From Saccharospirillum sp. (GTDB lineage Bacteria; Pseudomonadota; Gammaproteobacteria; Pseudomonadales; Natronospirillaceae): a stretch of DNA of 64,000 bases. The notes beneath the pieces were generated by a model that was given only the letters and a program-made list of their open reading frames with translations, made no database searches and was not told the DNA's origin. Location of the stretch: assembly GCA_022565595.1 (NCBI GenBank), contig JAIUML010000014.1, positions 1-64,000 of the forward strand. Direction: 5' to 3'. The translations under genes and the position numbers were made by a program. Numbering within the stretch: position 1 is the stretch's first letter; each line of letters starts with the position of its first letter. This document shows positions 27,933 to 37,232 of the stretch, in pieces.

Positions 27933-29864
27933 ATGCCTGTTATTACCTTGCCAGATGGCTCGCAACGACAATTTGACCAGCCACTTTCCATTATGCAGTT
28001 GGCCGAAGACATCGGCCCAGGGCTCGCCAAGAATACGGTGGGTGGACGCATCAACGGCCTGAGAGTGGACACCGTTGACCTGATCTCTGAAGACGCCCGA
28101 GTCGAAATCATCACGCCAAAAGACGAAGATGGGCTGGAGATCATTCGCCATTCTTGTGCGCATTTGTTGGGGCATGCACTCAAGCAGCTCTGGCCCGATG
28201 CACGTATGGCCATTGGCCCGACCATCGAAAATGGTTTCTATTATGACGTCGAGATGGAGCATCGCCTGACCGAGGAAGATCTCGACGTACTCGAACAGCG
28301 CATGATGGCACTGGCCAAAACCAATTACGACGTCGTGCGCAAAAAGGTGAGTTGGCAGGAAGCCTTCGATACCTTTGCCGCGCGGCGGGAACCCTACAAA
28401 ATGGAAATCCTGGAGCAGAACGTTGCCAGAGATGACCAGCCGGGGTTGTATCACCACGAAGAATACGTCGACATGTGTCGTGGTCCACACGTACCGAGCA
28501 TGAAGTTCTGCCATCATTTCAAGTTGATGCGCGTCTCTGGTGCCTACTGGCGAGGCGACAGCCAGAATACCCAACTGCAACGCATTTACGGTACCGCCTG
28601 GGCTGACAAGAAACAGTTGAAAGCGCACCTGACCTTCCTCGAGGAGGCCGCCAAGCGTGACCATCGGAAGATTGGCAAGAAGCTGGATCTGTTCCACCTC
28701 CAGGAAGAAGCACCAGGCATGGTCTTCTGGCACCCCAATGGCTGGACACTTTATCAGGTTATCGAGCAGTACATGCGCGCCAAACAGCGCGAACACGGCT
28801 ACCAGGAGATTCGCACGCCCATGGTGGTGGACCGCAGCCTGTGGGAAAAATCCGGCCACTGGGACAAGTTCGGTGATGACATGTTCACCACTCACAGCGA
28901 GTCACGCGACAACGCCATCAAACCGATGAACTGCCCTTGCCATGTGCAGGTGTTCAATCAGGGCCTGAAAAGCTATCGTGACCTGCCATTACGTTTGGCC
29001 GAGTTCGGCAGCTGCCACCGTAACGAGGCATCGGGTGCTTTACACGGCATCATGCGCGTTCGTGGCTTCACCCAGGACGATGCCCACATCTTTTGTACCG
29101 AAGATCAGATACAATCTGAAGTGGCGTCCTTTATTGGCATGCTGAACGAGGTGTACTTCGATTTCGGCTTTGACGATGTCATCCTCAAGCTGAGTACCCG
29201 GCCTGAAAAACGCGTCGGTACCGACGAAGATTGGGACAAAGCAGAGGAAGCCCTGGCTAACGCATTGAATGCGACGGGCAGAGAATGGAGTGTACTGCCA
29301 GGAGAAGGCGCTTTTTACGGCCCCAAGGTTGAGTTCACCCTGCGTGATAGCCTGGGCCGAATGTGGCAATGTGGCACCATTCAGGTCGATTTTTCGATGC
29401 CCGGTCGGCTTGATGCTCAATATGTTGACGAGCACGGCGAGCGCAAGGTTCCGGTCATGCTGCATCGGGCCATTCTCGGCAGTTTTGAGCGTTTTATCGG
29501 TATTTTGATCGAGCAACACGCCGGTGCCATGCCAGTCTGGCTGTCGCCCATACAGGCGATGGTGTGCAATATTACCGATGCGCAGTCCGATTTTGTGCAA
29601 AAAGTGCAAAAAAGGCTGGTTTCTGAGGGCATCAGAGCGCAGTCTGACTTGAGAAATGAGAAGATCGGCTTTAAAATCCGCGAGCATACAATACAGCGAG
29701 TTCCTTATCTGCTGGTCATTGGCGATAAAGAAGTCGAAAACGAGGCTGTTGCAGTTCGAACGCGCGAAGGCAAAGACCTTGGCGCCATGCCGGTAGAGTC
29801 CTTTCTGGACTTGATCAAAACCGACCTCGACCGCAAGGGCCGTCTGGAAACGAACGGAGAGTGA
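27933..29864 (+). CDS. thrS: threonyl-tRNA synthetase
   Basis: The 643-residue class II synthetase charges tRNA-Thr. The N-terminal TGS domain spans 1-62. The editing domain carries [10 protein letters not shown] with His73 and His77, as in E. coli. The catalytic core shows [29 protein letters not shown] and [12 protein letters not shown], and the anticodon-binding domain is at the C-terminus. Length matches E. coli (642). It leads the operon thrS-infC-rpmI-rplT, and infC begins 3 bp after its stop. Confidence 0.99.
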   Translation: MPVITLPDGSQRQFDQPLSIMQLAEDIGPGLAKNTVGGRINGLRVDTVDLISEDARVEIITPKDEDGLEIIRHSCAHLLGHALKQLWPDARMAIGPTIENGFYYDVEMEHRLTEEDLDVLEQRMMALAKTNYDVVRKKVSWQEAFDTFAARREPYKMEILEQNVARDDQPGLYHHEEYVDMCRGPHVPSMKFCHHFKLMRVSGAYWRGDSQNTQLQRIYGTAWADKKQLKAHLTFLEEAAKRDHRKIGKKLDLFHLQEEAPGMVFWHPNGWTLYQVIEQYMRAKQREHGYQEIRTPMVVDRSLWEKSGHWDKFGDDMFTTHSESRDNAIKPMNCPCHVQVFNQGLKSYRDLPLRLAEFGSCHRNEASGALHGIMRVRGFTQDDAHIFCTEDQIQSEVASFIGMLNEVYFDFGFDDVILKLSTRPEKRVGTDEDWDKAEEALANALNATGREWSVLPGEGAFYGPKVEFTLRDSLGRMWQCGTIQVDFSMPGRLDAQYVDEHGERKVPVMLHRAILGSFERFIGILIEQHAGAMPVWLSPIQAMVCNITDAQSDFVQKVQKRLVSEGIRAQSDLRNEKIGFKIREHTIQRVPYLLVIGDKEVENEAVAVRTREGKDLGAMPVESFLDLIKTDLDRKGRLETNGE

Positions 29865-29867
29865 GTT

Positions 29868-30407
29868 ATAAAACGCAACGCGAAGAGTGCAAAAGCAAGT
29901 AGTCGTCACATCGTCAACGAACAGATCGAAGCCAGCGAAGTACGGCTGATTGGCTCGGATGGCGAACAAATAGGCATTGTCCCGATTCAGGAGGCCATTG
30001 AAAAGGCCACTGGAGAGGGTCTGGAACTGGTGCAGATCTCCAATGGAGACCCTGTGGTCTGCAAGATCATGGACCTCGGCAAGAAGCTCTACGAAGAGAA
30101 GAAAGCCAAGGCTGCTGCGAAGAAGAACCAGGTCCAGGTCCAGGTCAAGGAAGTCAAGTTTCGCCCCAATACGGACATTGGCGACTACAACGTCAAATTG
30201 CGTAACCTGACTCGTTTTCTGGAGCACGGCGACAAGACCAAAGTCACACTGCGTTTTCGCGGTCGTGAAATGGCCCACCAGGAAATCGGAATGGAACTGC
30301 TGGCGCGTGTCGCCGCAGACCTCGAGCATATGGCCGTTGTCGAGCAGAGACCGAAAATGGAAGGCCGCCAGCTCACCATGGTGATGGCACCGTCCAAAAA
30401 GAAATAA
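29868..30407 (+). CDS. infC: translation initiation factor IF-3 with non-canonical ATA start
   Basis: IF-3 homology ([73 protein letters not shown]) extends well upstream of the first in-frame GTG at 30030. thrS ends in the same frame at 29862-29864, so the start must lie after that. The ATA at 29868 has a perfectly spaced GGAG (29856-29859). It gives 179 residues, against 180 in E. coli. E. coli infC starts at AUU, and IF-3 represses its own translation by rejecting non-AUG starts. The ATA here implies the same autoregulation. There is no ATG, GTG or TTG in frame between 29865 and 30030. Confidence 0.95.
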   Translation: MKRNAKSAKASSRHIVNEQIEASEVRLIGSDGEQIGIVPIQEAIEKATGEGLELVQISNGDPVVCKIMDLGKKLYEEKKAKAAAKKNQVQVQVKEVKFRPNTDIGDYNVKLRNLTRFLEHGDKTKVTLRFRGREMAHQEIGMELLARVAADLEHMAVVEQRPKMEGRQLTMVMAPSKKK

Positions 30408-30462
30408 TACCGGTCAGCCTGGCTGACTGGGTATAGCCCCGGCTGGTAACAGTCGGGCAGAA

Positions 30463-30488
30463 CAGCCGCCAAACTGGCGGCTGTTTTT
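30463..30488 (+). terminator. terminator or attenuator between infC and rpmI
   Basis: A perfect 9-bp stem, CAGCCGCCA (30463-30471) with TGGCGGCTG (30475-30483), has a 3-nt loop and is followed by TTTTT. It stands inside the translation operon, so it should either be partly read through or be followed by an rpmI promoter. Confidence 0.8.
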
Positions 30489-30511
30489 ATGTCACGTCGG
30501 TAGCATTAGCC

Positions 30512-30563
30512 ACCGGCTCAATTTGGCAACCGTTAGCTCCTGAGCCAGCGCTTTCAAGCCGGT
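30512..30563 (+). promoter_or_regulatory. rpmI leader with alternative pairings, candidate L20-type control region
   Basis: GGCTCA at 30515-30520 can pair with TGAGCC at 30541-30546, while the overlapping ACCGGCT at 30512-30518 can pair with AGCCGGT at 30557-30563. The two stems share bases and therefore exclude each other or form a pseudoknot. In E. coli the region before rpmI folds into a pseudoknot bound by L20, which represses rpmI-rplT. The position fits, but sequence similarity to that site was not established. Confidence 0.35.
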
Positions 30564-30611
30564 TCACAAGGGATGCGACGCGGTTAATAGAAGTAGATCG
30601 GGAGATTGAAA

Positions 30612-30806
30612 ATGCCGAAAATCAAGAGTAACTCTGGCGCTGCCAAGCGCTTCAAGAAGACGGCCAATGGCTTCAAGCACAAGCAGTCTTTCCGCAGCCA
30701 CATTCTGACCAAAAAGAGCACCAAGCGTAAGCGCCATCTGCGTGGCACTCAGCTCGTTAACGATGCTGATGTCGCACTGGTCAAACGCATGTTGCCTTAC
30801 GTTTAA
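30612..30806 (+). CDS. rpmI: 50S ribosomal protein L35
   Basis: The 64-residue basic protein starts [17 protein letters not shown] and contains [16 protein letters not shown], diagnostic of L35. The ATG at 30612 is preferred over an in-frame TTG at 30606, with GGGAG at 30600-30604 as ribosome-binding site. It is followed after 25 bp by rplT, with which it forms the usual pair. Confidence 0.98.
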   Translation: MPKIKSNSGAAKRFKKTANGFKHKQSFRSHILTKKSTKRKRHLRGTQLVNDADVALVKRMLPYV

Positions 30807-30831
30807 TAGTCAGGATTAGGAGGAAAGTACT

Positions 30832-31188
30832 ATGGCACGTGTAAAACGTGGTGTGATCGCTCGTCGTCGTCACAAGAAAATTCTGGATCAAGCCAAAGGT
30901 TATTACGGTGCGCGTTCGCGTGTATTCCGCGTAGCCAAGCAAGCGGTTATCAAGGCAGGCCAATACGCCTACCGTGACCGTCGTCAGCGTAAGCGTCAAT
31001 TCCGCGCGCTGTGGATTGCCCGGATTAACGCAGAGGCTCGGGTGAATGGCTTGTCTTACAGCAAGTTCATCAACGGCCTGAAGAAAGCGTCTATCGAAAT
31101 CGACCGCAAGATCCTCGCGGATCTGGCAGTTAACGATAAAGTCGCTTTCGCCGTCCTGACGGAACAAGCCAAGGCCAAACTGGCTTAA
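30832..31188 (+). CDS. rplT: 50S ribosomal protein L20
   Basis: The 118-residue protein begins [20 protein letters not shown] and carries [20 protein letters not shown] and [20 protein letters not shown], as in all L20 proteins. It is a 23S rRNA assembly protein and, in E. coli, the translational repressor of rpmI-rplT. It ends the operon before a strong terminator. Confidence 0.99.
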   Translation: MARVKRGVIARRRHKKILDQAKGYYGARSRVFRVAKQAVIKAGQYAYRDRRQRKRQFRALWIARINAEARVNGLSYSKFINGLKKASIEIDRKILADLAVNDKVAFAVLTEQAKAKLA

Positions 31189-31216
31189 GGTACGATTCGT
31201 CAAGGTAGCAAACAGA

Positions 31217-31240
31217 AACCCGCCCAACGGCGGGTTTTTT
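31217..31240 (+). terminator. intrinsic terminator after rplT
   Basis: The 8-bp stem AACCCGCC / GGCGGGTT (31217-31224 and 31229-31236), with loop CAAC, is followed by a T run. Confidence 0.9.
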
Positions 31241-31353
31241 ATGCCCGGTGATTTGCAGGATGATACCCGGAGGGAGAGGGGATTAAAAAACGAGACTCGA
31301 CTCTATGGTCTAAACTGTTCAGCGAATGCGTTCTGAAAAAGACCAAAAGAGAC

Positions 31354-31671
31354 ATGAAATACATCTTCGAAGTGATCATAAAAGACGGCCACAGCGCCGA
31401 GGAATACGCTGCAGTCTGGGTTCAAGCCAGTAAACTGATTCAACAGGCGCCGGGCGCCAGAGGAACCGAACTGCATCGGAAAATCGGCAACGACCATAGC
31501 TTGATTGCTGTAGCGAGTTGGGACAGCAAAGCACACAGAGATGCCATGGAAGCAAAGCCGAATGAGGTCGTCAAGGCCATCATTAAAAAGGCCGCTCCCT
31601 TCGTGGACATCAAGGTTATCGGCGAATTCGCAGACCCGGAATGGGTTGTTTTCCCAGAAACCAATGAATGA
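31354..31671 (+). CDS. antibiotic biosynthesis monooxygenase (ABM) fold protein
   Basis: The 105-residue protein looks like a dimeric alpha/beta-barrel of the ABM type: an N-terminal strand (KYIFEVIIKDG), a helix (YAAVWVQASKLIQQAPGARG), strands (TELHRKI; LIAVASWDSKAHRDAM) and a C-terminal strand (FVDIKVIGEFADPEWVV). Many such proteins are small cofactor-free oxygenases or stress proteins; no specific substrate can be named. No operon partner is clear. The next gene starts 66 bp later on the same strand. Confidence 0.6.
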   Translation: MKYIFEVIIKDGHSAEEYAAVWVQASKLIQQAPGARGTELHRKIGNDHSLIAVASWDSKAHRDAMEAKPNEVVKAIIKKAAPFVDIKVIGEFADPEWVVFPETNE

Positions 31672-31737
31672 CTGAACCAGTGCATTCCATTTCCAGACAA
31701 GAATGCTGTTACTTCCCGGAATTTTGGACTGAACTCT

Positions 31738-32586
31738 ATGCGATTATTACTCTGCCTGTCCTTGTTTGTTTTCCTGGCCGTTGGCCAAAGTCACGCCCGC
31801 GAGCCCATGATCTCGCCGGACGAACTCGTGCCGGTCGAACTGGCCACTGTCGCCATGGACCCGGTCAGTGGGACTCCAGTGGTGGTGCTGCGTGAAGCGG
31901 GCACGGGTGATGTGGTGCTTATATATATTGGCGTGGAAGAGGCCATCGCCATTATTCGCTCATTGGAGGCTGTCGAGACGCCCAGACCCATGACACATGA
32001 CACCGCTGCCGCCTTGATCGAGGCCATGGGCGGCAAGCTGGAGCGCGTCATGGTCGATGGGCTGGTCGACAATGCTTATTACGGTGTGCTGGACGTGCGG
32101 ATGGACAATGATCTGGCTACTCCACTTTACATAGACACCCGGCCATCGGATGGGCTTGCCCTGGCGGTGCGTACCGGAGCGTCGATACTGGTTGCACCTG
32201 AGGTGCTGACGGCGACTCGCGGTCGAGAGTTCGAAGGCCTGGCCGAGCAGAATCAGGTGACCGCTTTGGGTATTACCGTCGCTCTGGCAACAGAAGAAGC
32301 CCGGTCCTCTTTCGGCTTGCCAAATGACCCCGGTCTGCTGGTAACGCGTTCTGTTGGCGAAGCGTTGGACAAGGGGATCGATGCGGGGGCTTTGATACTC
32401 TCGGTTAACGGTCAGGTGCCAGAGAACCCGCTCGAGTTTCTCGAACTGGTGCAGGAAACCGAAGTTGATCAGCCTGCTGTGATTCGTTTTTGGCATGAAG
32501 GCCAAACACAGGAGGTGGAAATCGGGACCGACATTCCTCAACAGGGGCCCAGAACCCGGCCCGGTAGGCCCATGCCTAGCGCCTGA
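31738..32586 (+). CDS. exported bifunctional-nuclease (BFN/DUF151) domain protein with PDZ domain
   Basis: The protein has 282 residues. A signal peptide (LLLCLSLFVFLAVGQSHA, cleavage near 20) is followed by a BFN/DUF151 domain at about 35-170 (VVLIYIGVEEAIAIIRSLE; IDTRPSDGLALAVRTGASIL). A PDZ domain lies at about 190-270 (LLVTRSVGEALDKGIDAGAL, ILSVNGQVPENPLEFLELVQ). BFN domains are usually found in short cytosolic proteins with reported RNase/DNase activity. A secreted version joined to a substrate-binding PDZ is unusual. It might act in the periplasm on nucleic acid, or the fold may have been recruited for another task. No strong ribosome-binding site is visible. Confidence 0.75.
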   Translation: MRLLLCLSLFVFLAVGQSHAREPMISPDELVPVELATVAMDPVSGTPVVVLREAGTGDVVLIYIGVEEAIAIIRSLEAVETPRPMTHDTAAALIEAMGGKLERVMVDGLVDNAYYGVLDVRMDNDLATPLYIDTRPSDGLALAVRTGASILVAPEVLTATRGREFEGLAEQNQVTALGITVALATEEARSSFGLPNDPGLLVTRSVGEALDKGIDAGALILSVNGQVPENPLEFLELVQETEVDQPAVIRFWHEGQTQEVEIGTDIPQQGPRTRPGRPMPSA

Positions 32587-32591
32587 GCCTT

Positions 32592-33026
32592 TCAGACGCG
32601 TTCACTGACCAGGCTACCGGGCTCCGGGTTGGCCGGAGCACCATAGGCGGCGAGGAGGGCTGACGGCGCTCCTGACTCAACGACAATGGGAACGGAAGAT
32701 GTCGGGGCTGCATTGCTGCGCTCAGCCTCGGACGAGTCAGCGCTTTCCTGGAGCGGGTTCAAGGCAGGAAAGGATTGCCTGACATTCAGCGAGCCACTTT
32801 CTGGTACTGCTCGTGACAACAGGGATTGTGCTTCGCTTTCTGTCTCGTCTGCTCGACTGTACAGCCGTTCGGCATTGCGTTGAGTGCGGTCGGCCTCGGA
32901 TTCCAGCCTTTGGCTTTCGCGTTGTAATTGTTGGGCGCGCAGTTCAGCCTGCTCGGCTGACCGCTCAGCACTGCGTGTCAGCGTGAGGGAGGGACTGATG
33001 TTTATGCTACTGCTGGCTCCGATCAT
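32592..33026 (-). CDS. small low-complexity coiled-coil protein of unknown function
   Basis: This 144-residue protein is not recognised. The N-terminus is Ser/Ile-rich (MIGASSSINISPSLTL). Residues 18-70 form a strongly charged Glu/Arg/Gln helix likely to be a coiled coil (SAERSAEQAELRAQQLQ, SEADRTQRNAERLYSRA). The rest is Pro/Ser/Ala-rich and probably disordered. There is no signal peptide and no cysteine. GGTGA precedes the ATG. It follows another small disordered gene by 30 bp on the same strand, so the two are probably one unit. Biased composition and cross-strand open frames leave some doubt that it is coding. Confidence 0.55.
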   Translation of the reverse strand: MIGASSSINISPSLTLTRSAERSAEQAELRAQQLQRESQRLESEADRTQRNAERLYSRADETESEAQSLLSRAVPESGSLNVRQSFPALNPLQESADSSEAERSNAAPTSSVPIVVESGAPSALLAAYGAPANPEPGSLVSERV

Positions 33027-33056
33027 GGCCTGTCACCTGTGCGTTGCCCGAATAGA

Positions 33057-33422
33057 TCATCCGAGCGTTTCTGCCGAGGCGACGCCAACCTGCTGCTGGC
33101 CGTCCGTCAGGCTTTCTGGCTGTTCAGCTTCAGTGGCTTGTTGTGGAATAGCGTCTTCCAGGTTATTGCGCGCTTCGGCTGTTTCGGCGGCGGCATTCAC
33201 CTGGCGATCATTGCCAGCGGCAGACTGGGCATTGGCTTCGCGCGCTGCATCTGCTTGCTGTGCCTGGAGGGCTTCTTGACTGATGCTGACTTCAACAGAG
33301 GCGGCAGGCGCGTTGGGTTCACTGCTGCCTTGTGCCGAGCTGCTGGCGCGCTCTGCGGGCCTTGGCTGTGTCTGAGCGGCACTGGCATAGGATGCCAACA
33401 TTGGGTTGTTGGTATTGATCAT
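33057..33422 (-). CDS. small disordered protein of unknown function
   Basis: This protein of about 121 residues is rich in Ala, Gln, Ser and Glu (ASAAQTQPRPAERASSSAQG; ISQEALQAQQADAAREANAQ), has no cysteine or membrane segment, and is probably disordered. A textbook AGGAGG at 33429-33434 fixes the start at 33422 (MINTNNPML), which argues strongly that it is translated. Its start resembles that of the next gene (a short Ser/Asn-rich lead), so the two may be related or functional partners. A sequence identical to a sigma-28 -35 box (TAAAGTTT, complement of 33492-33499) lies upstream, but no matching -10 was found. Confidence 0.65.
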   Translation of the reverse strand: MINTNNPMLASYASAAQTQPRPAERASSSAQGSSEPNAPAASVEVSISQEALQAQQADAAREANAQSAAGNDRQVNAAAETAEARNNLEDAIPQQATEAEQPESLTDGQQQVGVASAETLG

Positions 33423-33595
33423 GAAAAACCTCCTGTACCGTTGATTCGGAGCAACCACGAAGGCGCTTATTGAGCTGAGTCAGCACCCCAAAAACTTTAG
33501 TCGCTGATCAATGATTAGTCAATTGGAAGGCTGACGATAAGGTGACCTTCGTGCCAGGTTGCAGAATGTACAGCGGCCCTGGCAGCCCATTTCTC

Positions 33596-34588
33596 TCAGG
33601 AAATGACGCGGTGCATTTTCTCGAGCTGCCCAGCTGCAAAGGCGTCAATGTTGCCTATGGTTACCTCTGCAATGGCACTGAGCGCTTCTTCTGTGAAGAA
33701 AGCCTGATGGCCCGTGATCAAAACATGTTTGAAGGTCAGTAGTCTGGCGAACACATCGTCCTGAAGAATATCGTCGGAATTGTCCTCAAAGAAAAGGTCC
33801 GCTTCTTCTTCATAGACGTCGAGGCCCAGATAGCCCACTTTACCGGTTTTTAGGGCATCGATAACGGCTCTGGTGTCGATCAAGGCGCCACGGCTGGTGT
33901 TGATCAGCATCACACCGTCTCGCATTTGCTGCAGCGATTCGGCATTGATCAAATGGCGTGTCGAAGGCAGGAGCGGGCAGTGGAGTGAGATTATGTCGCT
34001 GCGTCGCCACAGTTCCTCGGTTGAGACATATTGTGCACCCGCTTCGGTCGCCGCCGGATTGGTGTAAGGGTCAGAACAGAGTACCTGACAGCCAAAACCT
34101 CTCATGATACGAACAAAGGCCACACCGATTTTTCCCGTGCCAACGACACCGATGGTTTTACCGTGCAAGTCGAAACCGAGCAGACCATGCAGAGAGTAGT
34201 CATTCTCGCGGACTCGGTTGAAGGCTCGGTGAGTTTGACGGTTCAAGCCCAGTATCAGGGCGACTGCATGTTCTGCGACGGCAAAGGGCGAGTACTCCGG
34301 TACTCGCGCAACGACAATACCGAGGTGCGCGGCAGCTTCCAGGTCGACATTGTTGAAGCCCGCACAGCGCAGGGCAAGCAATCGAACGCCATATTCATGC
34401 AGTCGCGTCAGCACTTCGGCATCGATGGTGTCATTGACGAAACAACAGGCTACTTCATGCCCCTGCGCCAGGGCAGCCGTCTGTGCGTTCAGATGAGGCT
34501 CGAGGAAGGTGAGCTCATGGCCACTCTGATTCCCTCGAGTCAAATAGGTTTGGTCGTAGGGTTTGCTGCTGAATACTGCAACTTTCAT
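33596..34588 (-). CDS. ldhA: D-lactate dehydrogenase (2-hydroxyacid dehydrogenase)
   Basis: This 330-residue NAD-dependent D-2-hydroxyacid dehydrogenase resembles fermentative LdhA. Visible are LRCAGFNNVDLEAA, VPEYSPFAVAEHAVALIL, the Rossmann motif GVVGTGKIGVAFVRIM, the catalytic Arg in NTSRGALIDTRAV, YLGLDVYEEEADLFFEDNS, and the catalytic His in ITGHQAFFTEEAL. It reduces pyruvate to D-lactate. Length equals E. coli LdhA (329). GGGAG precedes the ATG. It lies between two minus-strand genes but with gaps of 53 and 173 bp. Confidence 0.94.
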   Translation of the reverse strand: MKVAVFSSKPYDQTYLTRGNQSGHELTFLEPHLNAQTAALAQGHEVACCFVNDTIDAEVLTRLHEYGVRLLALRCAGFNNVDLEAAAHLGIVVARVPEYSPFAVAEHAVALILGLNRQTHRAFNRVRENDYSLHGLLGFDLHGKTIGVVGTGKIGVAFVRIMRGFGCQVLCSDPYTNPAATEAGAQYVSTEELWRRSDIISLHCPLLPSTRHLINAESLQQMRDGVMLINTSRGALIDTRAVIDALKTGKVGYLGLDVYEEEADLFFEDNSDDILQDDVFARLLTFKHVLITGHQAFFTEEALSAIAEVTIGNIDAFAAGQLEKMHRVIS

Positions 34589-34641
34589 GATGAACTCCCT
34601 GGATCAGTGTGGTTTTTTTAAGGCGTATGATTGGTACTCAA

Positions 34642-35391
34642 TCAGTGTTCAAATGAGATGGATTGGCCATCCAGAACCAGACTGGTCACGCGAATTTCTT
34701 CCTTTATCTTGCCGTTTTCAAAGCGACCGAATCGGATGGGCATGTATCCAAGATCCGGAGCCACCCATATTAATTTGCGTTCATTCCGGCTGAGCTGGGT
34801 TGTTTGCTCAATGATCAGGGTATAAATGCGGCCGGTGGGCAGGCGCAGCATCTCTTCACCGGCAACACGGAAGGCCATATTGTCTGGCCGTTTGTGACGA
34901 AACACATTCAATTCAACTTGCTCATGGCCGGCAGCTAATTGCTGCTGTAGCACGATCTGGTAGCCGATGGCATCGTAAAGAGGAGCTTCGAAACGGCTAT
35001 TGATTCGATCTCTGTCGACGTTGCCTGTGACTCTCCGAGCGTCGTGGTCAAAGGACAGCTCCTTGTTGTGACGGACAAAGAGTACGCGGCTTTCGAAGCT
35101 GTAGCGGTCCGGCAGCAGCAGTCGGTTGTCGACTTCAAACCAGACCTCTTCCAGCAGTGAAATGGCACGACCATCGGTCGCCAATCGATAATGCCATTGT
35201 TCTGGTCCGGTCTCACGCAAGCTCAGGGTGCCCGTTGTGCTGATGTCTATAGTGCCGTATCGGATGGCTTCCAGTTCAGCGGTAAATGGCACCAGATCGA
35301 GTACTGGCAGATCTTCGGATTGAGACATGACCGTTCCGGCCACTAGCCAGAAGCAGAGGCTAACGATCAGAGTACGAGTCCAGTGGGTCAT
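34642..35391 (-). CDS. DUF3108 exported protein
   Basis: The 249-residue protein has a signal peptide (LIVSLCFWLVAGTVMSQS, about 1-24) and the beta-rich DUF3108 region (FTAELEAIRYGTIDISTTGT; LLPDRYSFESRVLFVRHNKE; IWVAPDLGYMPIRFGRFENG). It is periplasmic or outer-membrane associated; the function is unknown. Its ATG overlaps the purN stop by 4 bp (ATGA), reproducing the purM-purN-DUF3108 order of Pseudomonas. That coupling is conserved, though no purine role is known. Confidence 0.85.
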   Translation of the reverse strand: MTHWTRTLIVSLCFWLVAGTVMSQSEDLPVLDLVPFTAELEAIRYGTIDISTTGTLSLRETGPEQWHYRLATDGRAISLLEEVWFEVDNRLLLPDRYSFESRVLFVRHNKELSFDHDARRVTGNVDRDRINSRFEAPLYDAIGYQIVLQQQLAAGHEQVELNVFRHKRPDNMAFRVAGEEMLRLPTGRIYTLIIEQTTQLSRNERKLIWVAPDLGYMPIRFGRFENGKIKEEIRVTSLVLDGQSISFEH

Positions 35392-36038
35392 GCGGCGTCA
35401 GTCTCCAGTCGTTTTCCAGTTGTGGGTAATTCAGTGTGATCCAGGCAGGCTTTACCACGGCTTAATGACAAACGACCGTCGACAAACCATTTTACGACTT
35501 CAGGATAGAGGCGATGCTCTTGCGCCAGAACCTTGCGGGCCAGGCTGGACGCATCATCGTCTTTTGAAATGTTTACAGACCGTTGAGCGATCACCGGCCC
35601 GCCATCGAGCTCAGCTGTCACGAAATGAACGCTGGCGCCGGCGCACGCATCACCAGCATCGAGCGCCCGCTGGTGTGTATCGAGACCGGGGTATTTCGGC
35701 AGAAGAGACGGGTGGATGTTGATCATCTTTCCAGCAAAGCGATTCACAAACGCATCCGTCAGAATGCGCATAAAGCCCGCCAATATTATGAGGTCGGGCT
35801 GGTAGCCCTCAATGCACTCGGCGAGTGCGAGGTCAAAAGCCTCGCGGTTGGCAAAGGTCTTGTGTTCCAGAGTGACGGCTTCAATACCTGCCTGTCTGGC
35901 CCGTTCAAGGCCCATCACATCCGCCTTGTTCGATACAACAGCACAGATGCGAGCAGCGATCTCACCCTTTGCACAAGCATCCATGATGGCTTGCAGATTT
36001 GAACCACTGCCGCTGATCAGCACAACCAGGCGCTTCAA
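35388..36038 (-). CDS. purN: phosphoribosylglycinamide formyltransferase
   Basis: The 216-residue GAR transformylase uses 10-formyl-THF in step 3 of purine synthesis. It shows [20 protein letters not shown] for GAR binding, [20 protein letters not shown], the catalytic Asn and His in [17 protein letters not shown], and the catalytic Asp region in [10 protein letters not shown]. The start is TTG at 36038, overlapping the purM TGA (TTGA). This start is supported because the core motif begins immediately after it. It is coupled to purM upstream and to the DUF3108 gene downstream. Confidence 0.97.
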   Translation of the reverse strand: MKRLVVLISGSGSNLQAIMDACAKGEIAARICAVVSNKADVMGLERARQAGIEAVTLEHKTFANREAFDLALAECIEGYQPDLIILAGFMRILTDAFVNRFAGKMINIHPSLLPKYPGLDTHQRALDAGDACAGASVHFVTAELDGGPVIAQRSVNISKDDDASSLARKVLAQEHRLYPEVVKWFVDGRLSLSRGKACLDHTELPTTGKRLETDAA

Positions 36039-37081
36039 GCCTTGACCCCCTCGATAATGACGGCTTCCTCCTGGCGAGGTTCTACGATTCCCATAATCAC
36101 CGGCTTTTCCCCACTAGCACGAAGTTGATTGATGATGTCTTCTTCTTCATGGGCGGGAACCACCAACACCAAACCAATACCACAGTTAAAGGTACGGTAC
36201 ATTTCTCGGCTGTCAATATTGCCTGCCTGTTGCAGCCAGTTGAATACTTCAGGCTGTTGCCACTGATTCGCGTCGATGCGCAAGGCCAGAGTCTCAGGCA
36301 CTACTCGAGGCAGGTTCTCGTAAAAACCACCGCCGGTGATGTGAGAAATGGCATTGACCTGCTGATTGGCCAGTAATCTCAGCACAGTCTTTACATAAAT
36401 TTTCGTTGGTTCCATTAATGCATCGGCCAGAGTGCCGTTGCCCAAAGGTTGATTCAAATCGGCGTTCGAGGTTTCGATGACTTTGCGGATCAAGGAATAG
36501 CCGTTTGAATGAGGACCAGAGGAGGGCAAACCTATAACCTTGTCGCCTGCGCGCACGCGCTGGCCATCGAGGATGTTGTCTTCTTCGACCACACCGACGC
36601 AAAAGCCCGCCAGGTCGTAGTCGTTCCCCTGATACATGCCCGGCATTTCGGCAGTCTCGCCGCCGACCAGGGCACAATTGGCTTGCTTGCAACCATCGCC
36701 AATGCCTTCGACAACGGTAGCCGCGATATCGACCGACAGCTTACCCGTGGCGTAGTAGTCGAGAAAGAACAGTGGCTCAGCACCGCAGACAATCAGATCG
36801 TTGACGCACATGGCCACCAGGTCGATGCCGATGGTGTCATGACGGTTCAAGTCCATGGCCAATTTGAGTTTGGTACCCACACCGTCTGTACCTGAGACCA
36901 GAACCGGCTTTTTGTAGTGACCGGGAATGCGGCAAAGTGCGCCGAAACCACCAATACCACCAAGGACTTCTGGTCGACGTGTCTTTTTGACCGTCCCTTT
37001 GATTCGTTCTACCAGGGCATTTCCTGCATCGATATCGACACCGGCATCTTTGTAACTCAGAGGCTTGGAAGCGTCTGTCAT
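36035..37081 (-). CDS. purM: phosphoribosylformylglycinamidine cyclo-ligase
   Basis: AIR synthetase, 348 residues, makes aminoimidazole ribotide with ATP in purine synthesis. Motifs are [50 protein letters not shown] and [20 protein letters not shown]. The start at 37081 (MTDASKPL) is chosen because GGAG lies 6 bp before it; the ATG four codons upstream contains that GGAG. It heads the purM-purN-DUF3108 operon and is divergent from the DUF2066 gene. Confidence 0.98.
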   Translation of the reverse strand: MTDASKPLSYKDAGVDIDAGNALVERIKGTVKKTRRPEVLGGIGGFGALCRIPGHYKKPVLVSGTDGVGTKLKLAMDLNRHDTIGIDLVAMCVNDLIVCGAEPLFFLDYYATGKLSVDIAATVVEGIGDGCKQANCALVGGETAEMPGMYQGNDYDLAGFCVGVVEEDNILDGQRVRAGDKVIGLPSSGPHSNGYSLIRKVIETSNADLNQPLGNGTLADALMEPTKIYVKTVLRLLANQQVNAISHITGGGFYENLPRVVPETLALRIDANQWQQPEVFNWLQQAGNIDSREMYRTFNCGIGLVLVVPAHEEEDIINQLRASGEKPVIMGIVEPRQEEAVIIEGVKA

Positions 37082-37232
37082 TTGTGGCTCCATTGGGGCA
37101 ATGCGAATAAAAAAAGGCGCGTGAATTGTATCAGGCCTTTAACGCTTGCGCAGTCCTTTCAGTCGGGTTGCTGAAAATTGCTCCACGCTCTGTCACAATA
37201 GCCGGGTTTTTGCATCTGAGATCGGAACACCC

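Noticed and set aside
33492-33499. Sigma-28 promoter for the small disordered proteins
   Set aside because: The -35 box is perfect, but the sequence at the -10 position does not match GCCGATAA.
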